Below are positions 20,801 to 29,836 of a DNA stretch of 64,000 bases, in pieces. Position numbers and translations under genes: made by a program. The notes under the pieces are model-generated. The model had not been told where the DNA came from, made no database searches, and saw only the letters and a program-made list of their open reading frames with translations. Positions within the stretch are counted from its first letter, which is position 1. Each line of letters starts with the position of its first letter. Where the stretch lies: assembly GCA_006503475.1 (NCBI GenBank), contig RSEH01000025.1, forward strand, positions 152,243 to 216,242. Reading direction: 5' to 3'. The stretch comes from Stentor roeselii. Its lineage: Eukaryota; Ciliophora; Heterotrichea; Heterotrichida; Stentoridae.

Positions 20801-21737
20801 CATGTCTCTCAACCCACTCAATTAAAACTCCAGCCTCAAGCTGTTTATTTTCACTTCGAAAACCAAGATCTTGAACATCGCCAATCTTCGAATTAATATC
20901 AACCAATCCAGCAATTCTCTTTTCAAGATACTTCGAAGTTAAAAAGCGATAAGCCAAGCTAAGTTCCGCAGCAGTCATCACCTTAAAACACTTACCTTTG
21001 CTATACAAAACATGCAAAAAGTTATCAAAATAATTCAAAAACTTCTTAATTTCCCCTTTTTGCATATTTTTCATCTCATCATCTGAAAAGTTCATAATTT
21101 TCATTAAAATCTTTTCCTTCAAGTCCTTACAGACCCTTCTCCAAAAATCCCGTTCAGAGATTTTCTCGAAACTCGCGAAAAACGCGAGGATTTTCACTAA
21201 AAACTTATAAGGAATGACTTCAGTTGACAAAAGAACAAGTTTCGAAAAGCCGAGTTCTTGAATAAACAAGTTAATATTGACAGTGAATAAGAAATTTGGT
21301 ATACTTGAAATGATTTTAATCGTCGGCTCGTTTGACTGTGACTCTCTATACTGGGGCAATGAGGAAATGTAAGAGATTTGAACTGTTTCTGGTATTTGTG
21401 TAGAGCGACTTGAGTAGTAAGGGTTGTCAAAGTTCAAAATTCGCAGAAGGATTTCAAGAAGTTCAAGAGAGTCTTTCTTCAGTCGCGGGAGGATGTATTT
21501 TAAAAGGGTTTGAAGGAAATCGTTCACTTTTAAATGGACCTCGCATGGGAAGTGGTTGTAATCACGACAGAGAAGAGCTTCGCTTAGGAAGGTTAAACAC
21601 TTGTGGAATGATGGGCTTGGACTTGAGAAGAACGGCTGGATTGAATCTAGGAATGGACTTGGGTCTGTTGAATCTAAATGAAGAGTACCTTGTTTGAGAA
21701 GGCGCTCGTAATCGGAAAGGAGAGGGTCTTCTACCAT
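14841..21737 (-). CDS. Giant ubiquitin-specific protease, USP9X/24/34-like (2298 aa)
   Basis: A very large USP. The peptidase domain lies at about 1400-1760: Cys box FGATCYLNSLLQQLF with Cys1413, the QQQDVDEFF motif, a CDxY...KxCxI zinc-ribbon-like segment, and the His box DVGHYFSIIKD with His1666 followed by WFKFDDKHVEYF. The flanks (1-1380 and 1780-2298) are helical armadillo-like repeats as in USP9X, USP24 and USP34, which edit ubiquitin on trafficking and signalling proteins. A UBA-like helix pair (SLEDAVNMLV) occurs near residue 950. All catalytic residues are present. The start is the ATG at 21737 and the stop TAA. The gene shows a striking alternation of G/T-rich and C/A-rich blocks (see findings). 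Confidence 0.9.
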   Translation of the reverse strand: MVEDPLLSDYERLLKQGTLHLDSTDPSPFLDSIQPFFSSPSPSFHKCLTFLSEALLCRDYNHFPCEVHLKVNDFLQTLLKYILPRLKKDSLELLEILLRILNFDNPYYSSRSTQIPETVQISYISSLPQYRESQSNEPTIKIISSIPNFLFTVNINLFIQELGFSKLVLLSTEVIPYKFLVKILAFFASFEKISERDFWRRVCKDLKEKILMKIMNFSDDEMKNMQKGEIKKFLNYFDNFLHVLYSKGKCFKVMTAAELSLAYRFLTSKYLEKRIAGLVDINSKIGDVQDLGFRSENKQLEAGVLIEWVERHDLLDVIFGSSTHPELVKRSKELVKLLYIHNRFDKNNIGKLWDCAVVKHETDRVALINLFTDLCETFKLSDLQFLFSKIVSLDLNEIDSSTLSLIKNLALNSSKSSSRSNDEKGEGCWKEPEELKENFTMIRQDSFTYTEVLDFLWKLVQDTTEVASSISKQAYLILKDLLSTYNCRGDRHKFLSKCIENLKRNSSIVTSCKLLEELVLSYSDIRSNYDESKATIVKTLDREYHLLSELFTSFLLFKTEAVELAQLVLTGEKLDDEREDVCFTCSSDDDSHESEERGKKHAEVFRALKVSKDSDMSFFEELKFRLNFIKFLFKSSSETFQIKHLQVLWEAMVLNAVCEEEFEIFFGWLSGCIDVWFMGGALVNEEITHFVFTDLFLKLDARSMSYEGFKCFEKLFINLNKQHGLIVSDFHGHIEAKESSLLGMQYLWEVILKSKQKSVFRIASRFIHTLYKTLSHPRDQKIDDFLINIREFITEGVERVQIHLDQDSYSQILRCVIILTEFLQEFENKSETTEILIKNQVPNTYPKSFKLSLLSKTLVSSLKTLIVSQISPILTTSEIVLFLGNKKISFRLERKTVKDLELGPESFVSVFQISKELEKAEENFLENLETLKSIFQGFCEDVLITALENSNNSLEDAVNMLVNEEVLNDIQEKVEKNKGDGGCKSVSEILSSNESYFNLLFTLFDLGNENISNRVWKLLAKCPVNPLILEKIHKLDEGWKSILSSVCHHKLLYGLNIIKDILTSELSENWKEKFYLSGGIDHLYKIVMTSQRFDDKSKSFLVCLENLIKTLKVFIIDQLQSTSEQVKSIDFLELTGKMLEIIETCASKELDGTSLIERALDFMVPLIISHPFLLSEIYKRDSFNSLVNYLLDSEKSKVRESIKFTILSIVESIPSPPGNLEAPVNYFLKVLLQKLPENSHNHCDEYFEVLVQLIKEGYSEKILLDKSLETIERLLKDPGAFGDKEESLLKGYLNLASTLLDFSPPDCTGLIKVVYSSLIDGENHPAKFTQESSRRSAFALLLNLARYSRPNFNSLLEGLSAYHLPRSILTDYRSLSHLPGRSELDFLNSNFDSEITGKSSTGFVGLRNFGATCYLNSLLQQLFMIQSFRKGIQEAEIFVEDLEEDLGDNLLFQLKVVFWNLEESDKQFFEPTGFCKAFKDYDGLALNVKQQQDVDEFFNLLHDKIEEILKPTRHRTLFQVCVGGKFVHEIKSLEADFPYKSLREETFYRISLDIINKKTLSEALDLFVKEDILDGDNQYYCDQYDKKIPAEKRCLISDLSNTVIIHLKRFEFNYNTMQRTKINDFCEFPTSIDFKTWSDCSHSEDSYYLYDLVGVLVHSGSADVGHYFSIIKDRDRGSWFKFDDKHVEYFDVSHLKEECFGSENLQNWNFDEVSYPKTRNAYLLIYQRSTQINDFSQDKEEPQGLFINPVNKIRSKIRKENKEFLRDKFFFSSSYSDFLKDFLACSQLEGYFQWKKELSLTQDLHKRWKLGLLMQNGQQITGNSWTELEARPEVFEIVLQVSAHRADMNENREFSEVLVKIATIYMFEALLRARQSGNFISWLSKLNGWFKGNNGLSVWILQFFIENFGILAEVLIFSREEVKNEFRTFLVQVISQAAVDEEEYLIEKIKVLVIENSFEPCGEELELFGSSFDLEDEYFSATARFFKMFFSGLVRKAMNNMKASSEVFAVITILSQKERIFKLFSHFSVTFNLISQFTADIAGVQVNSYSDKLTLIETAANLTRRSKTRSMISSNNLPFYASLSSFKFEDPEENDLLSCKTIEKLVLAGKNYDSIHILTHLLWENLSASRIALWKFVSSIFDVKYEQNRFNSLLFVGFHLLTIKDSLKYERAKLLVTLPVYKNSESENTFLDHWLRSRPLHFFNAVLVWWSDLLKYEEFSLITTENERIFKEVLSNPSKSDNNVYYWDYLDNTRHLSEEVIKCYSKLRQIFKIEELEPEQPYNNNDFYNTDESETDSL

Positions 21738-21975
21738 TTATGGGATAGATGAGAATAGTGATTTTTTTAGAGTACTTGTCATTAGATTCTGTTGAAATTA
21801 TTGGTAGTGTTATCTAGACTTGTTTAATATATTTAGATGATAGGTAGTTACTTCACTGTGATGAAGTAGAGATAAAGGTTTTTTAAGTTAATTATTCTTT
21901 AGTGGATCATTTTGAAGTTCTTTTCGTGAAGATTTTCATATGGTTAATTTAAAGAACTATTCCATTTCCTTATAA
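21738..21975. other. Intergenic, 5' flank of giant USP gene
   Basis: 238 bp between minus-strand genes. Nothing beyond AT-rich sequence and the expected USP promoter is visible. Confidence 0.4.
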
Positions 21976-23025
21976 TCAAAATTTACTTGTGCTAAGTGAC
22001 ACCCCAGTCGATGTGTTCCCGATGCCAGCAAACCTCAAATCAAGTTTTTTATGAAGCAGACTCACCTGAGACCTGTTAACAAAACACTTGAAGTAAACCT
22101 TCATAATTTTTTTCATCCTTTCCATCAATTCCTTCACCCCGTCATTAGAAACCTCAGAAATCCCATCAAAAACTTGCATCAACTTCTCAGAAAACTCTGA
22201 AACTTTAGATTCCTTTCCTAAGTCTTGTTTAAATCCTGTTAAAATTTTATCAAGTTCTTCAACTTTTGAATTCAAAAACTCGAAATTTTTCCCGTTTTCC
22301 GCGAAAGAAACTTCAAAATCATTGAGAAAATTTCCAGTTTTTAAGTGATTTTCAATTAATTTTTCAGAAGTGCCTTGAAAACTTGGAGTGGTGACCATTA
22401 ACATATCAGCAGACCATCCATTTCTAACATCAGGTTCAAAATTCTTGATTTTTTCGTGAATTTCTTTAAAGTCATTCGGAATTTTCACTGAAATTTCTAA
22501 AGTCTCTGAAAAATTTACAAGAAAATCTTGTTTTCCGATGGTCACTTGAATTTTTTCTGAATTATGTGGAATTGGTTTGATTTCCATTGAAAAGTTGAGA
22601 GTTTTGGATGAATTTTTGCATTCTTTGCAGGAAAAATCAAGAAAAGTAGGTTTTTTACATTCAGAGCAAGTTAAATTTTCTTGAATTTCCAGTATTTTTT
22701 TCTTACCTGAGCGAAAAGTGACTCCTTTTCTTTGTTTTCCTGATGAGGGTCGTTTGCTTTTATGAATATTTCCCTCGGAGTTTCTTTTTTCACTTGAAAA
22801 AGTACTGTGAATGATCCGTTCGATGTGTTTCTGGATGATTGAACTGGACTTTTCCTTTTGAAAAGGGGCGGAAGGGCTGTGATGAGTGATTTTTGACCTT
22901 AACTTAGAGGCACTGGATGCTTTTCGTTTGTCTTTAGAGGAAGGAATCATGATTTCAAGAGCGTCGACGGGGTCTTTCAAGAAACTGGTGCGGCTAACTT
23001 TCGCTTGATTATTAAGGGAGTTCAT
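21976..23025 (-). CDS. Unknown protein with CxxC zinc-binding pair (349 aa)
   Basis: Unrecognised. Residues 1-110 are basic and Ser/Lys-rich, probably disordered. Around 118-136 two CxxC pairs (LTCSECKK and SCKECKN) could bind one zinc. A beta-rich segment (about 140-195) and a helical, coiled-coil-like C-terminal third follow. There are no signal peptide or membrane segments. Its ATG (23025) is only 17 bp downstream of the CFAP20 stop codon on the same strand, so transcription may be coupled to CFAP20 or start within it. Co-location with a ciliary gene does not by itself prove a ciliary role. Confidence 0.65.
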   Translation of the reverse strand: MNSLNNQAKVSRTSFLKDPVDALEIMIPSSKDKRKASSASKLRSKITHHSPSAPFQKEKSSSIIQKHIERIIHSTFSSEKRNSEGNIHKSKRPSSGKQRKGVTFRSGKKKILEIQENLTCSECKKPTFLDFSCKECKNSSKTLNFSMEIKPIPHNSEKIQVTIGKQDFLVNFSETLEISVKIPNDFKEIHEKIKNFEPDVRNGWSADMLMVTTPSFQGTSEKLIENHLKTGNFLNDFEVSFAENGKNFEFLNSKVEELDKILTGFKQDLGKESKVSEFSEKLMQVFDGISEVSNDGVKELMERMKKIMKVYFKCFVNRSQVSLLHKKLDLRFAGIGNTSTGVSLSTSKF

Positions 23026-23042
23026 ATTAATAAGCCATTTAA

Positions 23043-23615
23043 TTACTGTTTTTGCAAGGGTAAAAACAACTTAAACTCTGGAGGCAGTTCTTCTTCAGAG
23101 TACAGCCGATCACTAAAATAAATCCTTCTCAATCTGCAGTTAGCATGAAGTTGCACACGCAGAGTTTCAATATAATTCGTTCCATACGCCCTTCGTGTGA
23201 AGTCACTCAGATTGAACTGAATCTGGTTCCACCCTTCATCCAGCCTCATGGGCATCGTGCAAATGAAAGGCTTGACTCTGGTGGTGCTTTGATAGTTCGA
23301 AGCTCTGAACCGCCTTCGAATATTTTTATCATCTAAAACTTGCACTTCAAATGTGAAGTACTTCTTCAGATTCTTTATTATCATCACTAAAAACGGCAGC
23401 TTTATGCCAAGAGTGGCATTTGCTTCAGCTGGACATGTAATGAAAGTCGTTGAGACGTTCGTTCCCATTATTTCCAGAACTGAACTCTGGATGTCTGTGT
23501 CAGTTATTCGCTTGATGTGCCCGTTTCGCACTGATTTGTCCCAGATCTGCAGAGGCTTCGCACCGATACTGTAGAGGATTGATAAAAAACCTGATTGGAA
23601 TGTATTTTTGAACAT
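23043..23615 (-). CDS. CFAP20: Cilia- and flagella-associated protein 20 (CFAP20/BUG22)
   Basis: 190 aa, colinear with CFAP20 from animals, algae and other ciliates (about 193 aa), without insertions. Conserved blocks include the N-terminus [74 protein letters not shown] and [21 protein letters not shown]20 is an inner-junction protein of axonemal doublets and is found at basal bodies; loss alters ciliary beat and tubulin modification. The start is the ATG at 23615, matching the family start exactly. The stop is TAA. Confidence 0.98.
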   Translation of the reverse strand: MFKNTFQSGFLSILYSIGAKPLQIWDKSVRNGHIKRITDTDIQSSVLEIMGTNVSTTFITCPAEANATLGIKLPFLVMIIKNLKKYFTFEVQVLDDKNIRRRFRASNYQSTTRVKPFICTMPMRLDEGWNQIQFNLSDFTRRAYGTNYIETLRVQLHANCRLRRIYFSDRLYSEEELPPEFKLFLPLQKQ

Positions 23616-24043
23616 GTATAATGGAATTTGAGTTATGAATTTGGAGGATTATCATGGAAGGTCACTTCTGGATTTGGATGTTTAGGTGTTGGAAGGAATT
23701 TTTTGGGAATGGGTTGGAATGGGTTTGAGTGAGTGGATGGATTTTTAAAGTTTTGAAGAGAAATTAAGAGTTTTATGATTTTGAGAGTGGAAAGTTGAGG
23801 GTTGGATGAGTAGGGTTTTTTATGGTTTTGGAAAAGGATTTTTTGTTTTATAGTCGATGATTGATGAGCTCAACTTAAAATAAAAGTTTTAGGTGTTATT
23901 CTATAATTTTTTTGTTTCAATCACTTGAGAAACGAAATAGTGAAAGACTTGAAAATATTTAATTTTTTGACCTGGTTTATTACTCTCTAAAACTTCATTA
24001 ATTTTTCCTTTACTGGGAAATTTAAGCCTTTATAAAACCATTG
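23616..24043. promoter_or_regulatory. Divergent intergenic region upstream of CFAP20
   Basis: 428 bp between CFAP20 (minus) and the gene starting at 24044 (plus). The plus strand of 23640-23840 is strongly G/T-rich (GGGTTGGAATGGG and similar), meaning C/A-rich on the CFAP20 sense strand. The part nearest 24044 is plain AT-rich. No open frame was recognised. Confidence 0.5.
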
Positions 24044-25015
24044 ATGAAAATAGCCAATCATAATGTTGTCATCCTCAAGAGATTCAATAAAAAACCTCTA
24101 GGGCTGAAAACAGTTTCAAAAAATATCGATAAAAGTTCTCAGGACTTGAAAAATACGAAGATTTTTGATGAGCATTTCCAGATCGGATCTGCCCTTCCAA
24201 AGTCAACTCTAACCTTTTTTAATGCTCCAAAGGCGATAAGGCCACCCTCTGAAATATTTGCTCAGCCTATTTTAAGAGCTGCTTTTGAAATTGATATGCA
24301 GACTGCTTCGATTCCATGGGAGGATTATCAAGAAACTTTGAAAATTTCAAAGACAAATCTTACGAAAGTTAAAGAAATTTATCGGCCATTAAGGAAAAAT
24401 CTCAGTCAAAAAATCCTCCATACTAAAAGCGAAGACGGTTTAGACGATTTTCTGAAGTCCCACCGAAGTTCAATCCGAGAAGAAATAAAGCAAATATTCG
24501 AAAGAGAAATTTCCAAGCAAGAATCCCCTGCAAAGGTGAAAAATTCCCGAAAGTCTTTTTCAGCCTCATTTTACCGTCCAAAGACTCACGCATCAAGAAA
24601 TCTAAACCATTCATCGCTGAAGCCAGTAGAGAGCATAACCCAATCCCTTTCAATAAAAAAATTCGAGAACATCAGAACACAAGAGTTAAATTCAAGACCA
24701 ATCACATCAGAAAAGTCGACAATTTCAACAAACAAGCAAAAACTCTGTGATTCAAGCGACCTAAACCTAAACTCATCAAATATCGCAGTCCGTATAAAAA
24801 AGCGCAACATGATAATAACTGAATCAGCCTCATCTAAAGCGATCCATTCAAATCCCCAAAGAGAATTCTTATTACCAGCGCCATTCGCAGGTAAATTCAA
24901 AGGTCGAAAGATTCAAAGCAAGTTCGGTGCAATGTTCGTTCCATTATCATTAAACCCAATAACCCCCAACCACTTTTTAAACAGTTCAAATGAAGACCAA
25001 ATGATTTTCAACTAA
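24044..25015 (+). CDS. Unknown basic, Ser/Lys-rich protein (323 aa)
   Basis: Unrecognised. It is hydrophilic with many Ser, Lys, Asn and Arg and no membrane segment; a short helical part lies around 75-155 and the rest is probably disordered. The last 50 residues are more hydrophobic and Pro-rich (LLPAPFAG, FVPLSLNPITP). The start is the ATG at 24044; a TTG immediately before it is ignored. Its stop codon lies 6 bp from that of the converging peptidase gene, so the two 3' UTRs must overlap or be almost absent. Confidence 0.6.
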   Translation: MKIANHNVVILKRFNKKPLGLKTVSKNIDKSSQDLKNTKIFDEHFQIGSALPKSTLTFFNAPKAIRPPSEIFAQPILRAAFEIDMQTASIPWEDYQETLKISKTNLTKVKEIYRPLRKNLSQKILHTKSEDGLDDFLKSHRSSIREEIKQIFEREISKQESPAKVKNSRKSFSASFYRPKTHASRNLNHSSLKPVESITQSLSIKKFENIRTQELNSRPITSEKSTISTNKQKLCDSSDLNLNSSNIAVRIKKRNMIITESASSKAIHSNPQREFLLPAPFAGKFKGRKIQSKFGAMFVPLSLNPITPNHFLNSSNEDQMIFN

Positions 25016-25021
25016 TTAACT

Positions 25022-27028
25022 TTAACTATTCTCAAACTTTTCCATGATCCAAGCCGTGGTATTGACGATTAAGTCGAAACTTGCAGCTTTTCCAAGAACT
25101 CCATGACCTTCATCATGATACCAAAGCATTTGGCAGTCTTTTTGATTAGCCTTCAAAACTCTAAACATTTCTTGACTTGTAAAGGCTGGAACTCTTAAAT
25201 CGCCGCTTCCTGCGCAGATGAGTACTGGGCAGGTAATAAGTCCAGCTCTTGACACTGGAGAAGCCGCGTACATCGCCCGGTACTGCTCTGGAGACGGGGG
25301 AAGCGCCAAGTCCGAGGCGCAGACCTCGGCGAGTCCCCAGTCGTTGATGTCAGTCGCCAGGTGCATTGAAGCGACGTCGAGGGCGCCGTTGATGGTCACA
25401 CATCCTGAGAGTTCCATTCTTGAGGCAAGGTGAGTGCTCAGGAAGCCACCGTGAGAACCTCCGAAAGTAATTACTTTTGAACAACCTGTTAAGGACTTTG
25501 CTTGGTTTATTGATTTTATACAGTCTTCTACGTCTAGATCTCCGATCTTTCCCAGGAGGGTTGTGAGGAGATTGCTTCCGAAACCGGTTGAACCTGAATA
25601 GTTTATTAGTAAAATACTCATGTCTTGTAAGGATCGTAGAGATGTTGAGAGAGCGTAACCTGAGAATGAGATTGAATGAGGACCTCCGTGGAGAACTGCT
25701 AAAAGGTTCTTGGTACCGGGCTTGTGGTAGAGAATACTTTTTAGGTCTGATGATTCACTTTTGATTAATGTTGTTTCGATCTGGTCGAGTCTTGCTCTGA
25801 TTTCATTTTCTTTCGGATTAAGGTCCTGATGCAAACAGCTCTCAACCAAAACAGGGGACAAATTGTTAGAAATATTCAAAAGATAAACCTGATCAGGAGT
25901 CTTGAAGTTGCTTGCCTTGACCATAACAGTTCCAGCAAAGACATCTAAAATAGTACTTAAATAAGGTTTCTCCAGAGGCAGCACTAGTTCTTGAACATCA
26001 CCTGAAAGATTAACTGAGAAGAGACATTCACTTGCATCATGATTAGAGGAAAAAACGATTGTTTCGTTATCTATCCAATTATAAGTGGATAGTCCTTCAT
26101 GAAAACCATAAATTCCGTTGAATTTTGAATTAAATTCAAAAACTCTAGGAACGAGTTCTCTTGTCTCGCCAGTGTTCAGGTCTCGAATCACTAATGAAAC
26201 GCACATGCAGTGAGATATGCTTCCGATAGGGACTCCGTAAAATGTTAAAAACCTGCCATCTGGACTGAATTTTGGGAATAAAGTTCCCATATAACTGCTT
26301 CCTCCCTCAACTTCTTCGATACCCTCATCCTCGACCCTTCCTTTAAACATTTTAGTCTTCCTATTAATCATCGCCGCCAAGCCCAATTTAAACCCAAATT
26401 TCTCAAACCCTACAAAATAAACCTCATTAGTCCCAGGTCTAAAAACCGGTTGAGCAGGCCAAACATTTTCAGGTGTTTTAAAAAGACAAACATCATTACT
26501 TTCCACTTTATAAACAAAAAGTTGCGGTTCCACGACATGTTTAAGTCCTTCACCAAAGTTTTCCTTATACCAATTCTGATTCCCCGAGTTTTCCTCACCA
26601 CTCCAAAAATTCGAGCTTTTTTTCTGAATAGCTTCAGCAGAATAAACCACAAACTTATCGTCATGGTTCCAGGCGGCTTTTCCGAAAGGCGCAGCCAAAG
26701 ACAAGACCGAATGAATTTTTTTCAGGTCTTTGACTTGCAAAAGACGAGATGAAGACCAAAGTTCCCAGGACAAGTCTTCCTTTTTTTCACCTTCTTGAAG
26801 GGCAAGGCGAAGGGATCGAGAAGTGCTGAATGATGAACTTTTGCATGATGTTAAAGCGAAGGATGTGTTTAGGAATTTCAAGTAGTCTCGAGACTTGGAC
26901 TGAACTGGCTCACTTACTGAAAGAGATAAAATACCTGAGTTTGAGGAGGTTAGGATACCGGAGTCTACTGAACTTGACATACGTGCAAGGGATTCTAGAA
27001 GTTTTGCTAGTTCTTGAGACTTAGACAT
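25022..27028 (-). CDS. Acylaminoacyl-peptidase-like serine peptidase (668 aa)
   Basis: An S9 family (prolyl oligopeptidase clan) enzyme. The N-terminal part (about 50-420) is beta-propeller-like, with signatures such as PKFSPDGRFL. The C-terminal alpha/beta hydrolase has HGGPH (oxyanion region), nucleophile Ser525 in GGSHGGF, Asp610 in GSGDLRVP and His642 in DEGHG: an intact triad. GGSHGGF followed by THL is the form seen in acylaminoacyl peptidases (APEH), which remove N-acylated residues from blocked peptides in the cytosol; no signal peptide is present. A paralogue is at 29837-31840 on the same strand. The start is the ATG at 27028 and the stop TAA. Confidence 0.85.
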   Translation of the reverse strand: MSKSQELAKLLESLARMSSSVDSGILTSSNSGILSLSVSEPVQSKSRDYLKFLNTSFALTSCKSSSFSTSRSLRLALQEGEKKEDLSWELWSSSRLLQVKDLKKIHSVLSLAAPFGKAAWNHDDKFVVYSAEAIQKKSSNFWSGEENSGNQNWYKENFGEGLKHVVEPQLFVYKVESNDVCLFKTPENVWPAQPVFRPGTNEVYFVGFEKFGFKLGLAAMINRKTKMFKGRVEDEGIEEVEGGSSYMGTLFPKFSPDGRFLTFYGVPIGSISHCMCVSLVIRDLNTGETRELVPRVFEFNSKFNGIYGFHEGLSTYNWIDNETIVFSSNHDASECLFSVNLSGDVQELVLPLEKPYLSTILDVFAGTVMVKASNFKTPDQVYLLNISNNLSPVLVESCLHQDLNPKENEIRARLDQIETTLIKSESSDLKSILYHKPGTKNLLAVLHGGPHSISFSGYALSTSLRSLQDMSILLINYSGSTGFGSNLLTTLLGKIGDLDVEDCIKSINQAKSLTGCSKVITFGGSHGGFLSTHLASRMELSGCVTINGALDVASMHLATDINDWGLAEVCASDLALPPSPEQYRAMYAASPVSRAGLITCPVLICAGSGDLRVPAFTSQEMFRVLKANQKDCQMLWYHDEGHGVLGKAASFDLIVNTTAWIMEKFENS

Positions 27029-29836
27029 TTATTTGGATGAAGGGTTTTGGGTGGTTAGGGTTGGGATTTTTGGGGTTTGGTTATTGAGAGATTTTTAGTT
27101 TTTTTGAGGAGATGATGGAGGATTTGTAGGTGATTAATTATTTGTCATTTTTAAGTGGGTATTCAAATTGATTTTTTATAGTTTTATGATGGTTGGTATA
27201 AAAAATATGTAATTTTTTAATTTGAAGTAATTTTTTGGTTTTCAATATGAACCCTGATTAACTTGTTTTTTATATAAAAAAAAAATTAATTATAGCTGAC
27301 CTTAGTCTTAAGTACCGAAATAAATTGATAGGCTGATAAATCTAATGCAGTAAGTAGTGGAATAATATATTTCGAATTTCAAGTCCTTTTTACAGTTTTT
27401 TAATCTGACTGCTTCAGAATTGAAGTGGTTTTGGCAAGAAGAATATGTCCCCGCTTGTCCTATTGACGGTTAGGTCAAAGGATGGCCTGCCAAGTAATTA
27501 AGACCTATTTAAATAAATCAGGTGTATCATCAAATTCCTTACTTAACTTCGAGATCCAATTTTAGACCTCACGATTCTTCATTACAGGATAAAAATTAAT
27601 GAATTGAAGTCTTCAAATAGAGGCATATTTTTAAGGGAAACTTAACAAGTTGAATTAGAAAAAACTGGGTTTGAAGCGGTTTTTAGTAATATGAATAAGA
27701 TCTGATGCCAGCATCTTGAGAAATAATCAATAATAAAAATCTATCGAAATATTAGCAGATACTCTCTAATTTTACTACTTTTAAAACAAGTGGTGTCGAA
27801 GCTTACTGAAAAAATACTTAGGCGAATTGATTTGAAACCTCCAGTTTTTTCATAGTTATGAGATTATTTAATACTTTCCACCAAATCTCAGATTGAAAAT
27901 GTAATTAAAATATGAAAATTTTAAAGTTTTTCGTGCTTTGAAGTTCCAGAAAAAGGATTAACTGGTTTATATGTAAGTTAAAATTATTCAATTAATTTTA
28001 CCTATAATGAAATGACTTTTTGATTGCGAGTTGAATATTGAAAATCAGTATGAAGCTCTTGCCAATAGAGATAAGAACTCGATGGATATTGATATGGTTG
28101 AAAGCTGTTTTATGGTTAAAAAAATATTCAATAAAAACTCTTAATACTTCAACAATCGTAAATATCTTAATAGTATTAATAGCTCTACAATTTTAAATAA
28201 TCTTCAAAAATTTGTAGACTATTGTTATTGAAATATTGATTGCAATCCTATTGAATTTCAATTATTATACAGATGATGATATTATGTTAAAGATAAAGAT
28301 GGGATAATCATCAGCTAATCAACAATCAAGAACAATGTGGAATCCCCGACAGAGGAAAGTATTTCAAAATGATTCAATATTTTAATTGTAGAAATTTTTA
28401 TCCATATAGCAGGATTTAAATTAAATATTTGGGTTTCCCTCACAAAAGCAAGATTATTTGTTTCATTCGTAAAGCTGACCCTATCTATATTTGATTTTCA
28501 ATCGCGATGCTATCTTTCTTTCTGATTAAACTTTTGCAAATTTAAGAGCATTCAATATTTAATGGATAAAATTATGATACTGCTCGTTGATATGAAAGAA
28601 AAATTTAATTATTACTAAGATAAATGATTACTGCTGATAATTTTATAGATACATAAAAAGGTGGTGATCTTCTAATGAACTGCACAGTTTACAGTAAAAT
28701 TCATAGAATAAATTCAAGCAAATACTAAAATACTTGGTTGGCTACCTATGAATACGGTTTGATCCACCCAATTAAATTATTATTCTCAACTTTATTTTCA
28801 AGATTTCTTTGGTTTTATATAAAATATACCTTGAAGATTTTTTCATAGAAATTTAAATGAATCTTCATAAACTTTCCAATTTAATTTAGAATATGCGTTT
28901 AATTATGTAAGATGCAATCATTATTTGAATTCTATGGCCACTTAAATGCAATAATTGTCACCCATATATCTCTTGCACTTACCAATTCAAAACTTAATGG
29001 TTTCCTAATTGCCCCCAGGATAATATTAGATAAAAACTCTAAAAAATGCATGATGCGAGCAGATATTTTTAAATTTTTAATATAAGACTTTGAAGCTGGT
29101 TATTTCATAGATCTAAATTTTGTAGGCAGAAGGACCTTCTTCAATTTATCTTATCCTAATAGGCCAGTATTTTACCAACTCCTTATTACAAAAAATTGAC
29201 TAGTTCTCATTTTACTCCTACCAAAGAATTTCGGGTTTATCATTATTAGAATGATATCAATAAGAGAACTTAAAGACCCTCTCGCAGTTTCAGTTCTTTT
29301 TAATGATTCTCATGTTTTTCTCCAAAGCGATGAAATTTGTTAGCTTATCTATTTCTCAGTGTCTAACTTTTGATTCAATTAAAGAGGATTATTGTGTTTC
29401 AGATAGTCATATAAGATTTGGTTTATGCTTGAATTAATAAAAAATCGATGATTGGGATGCTTAAAATTTAGAAAGAAGATTCAGCGAAATTTTTTTAGAT
29501 TATTTATATAGAAGATTGAGAATTTCAGTAATGCTTAGGTCGTTCATGAATAATTCAATTTTAATTAAGATATATACTACATCAATACTCTAATAGTAGA
29601 TAACTTTAAATAATAAGCAAATAAAAATTGTATTTGTTGAATATTTGATCAATAAAATATGATTAAATCGTTAATTTAATCCTTTTAATTAGTCTAACTT
29701 TAATTAATATTAAAATTGAATAGAAATAAATATCAAAGTTATTCAAACCTCTTTTTTACATGAAAATCAATATTTCTCTAATAAAATTACTAAAGTTCCA
29801 AATTCTTTTATTCTATCATATCAAAAATCCATAATT
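27029..29836. other. 2.8-kb gene-free spacer between peptidase paralogues
   Basis: No intact gene, RNA gene or clear repeat. The first ~130 bp are G/T-rich, as expected upstream of the 27028 start. The remainder is AT-rich. Short protein-like stretches can be read in the plus frame at about 27370-27490 and 28050-28530, interrupted by many stops, but stop density is not clearly below chance for this base composition, so I do not call a pseudogene. This is one of only two gene-free stretches above 1 kb in an otherwise packed window. Confidence 0.5.

Noticed and set aside
28050-28530. Transposase-like reading of the spacer between the peptidase paralogues.
   Set aside because: Many in-frame stops, no catalytic triad and no terminal inverted repeats were found. 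Stop frequency is close to what AT-rich DNA gives by chance.
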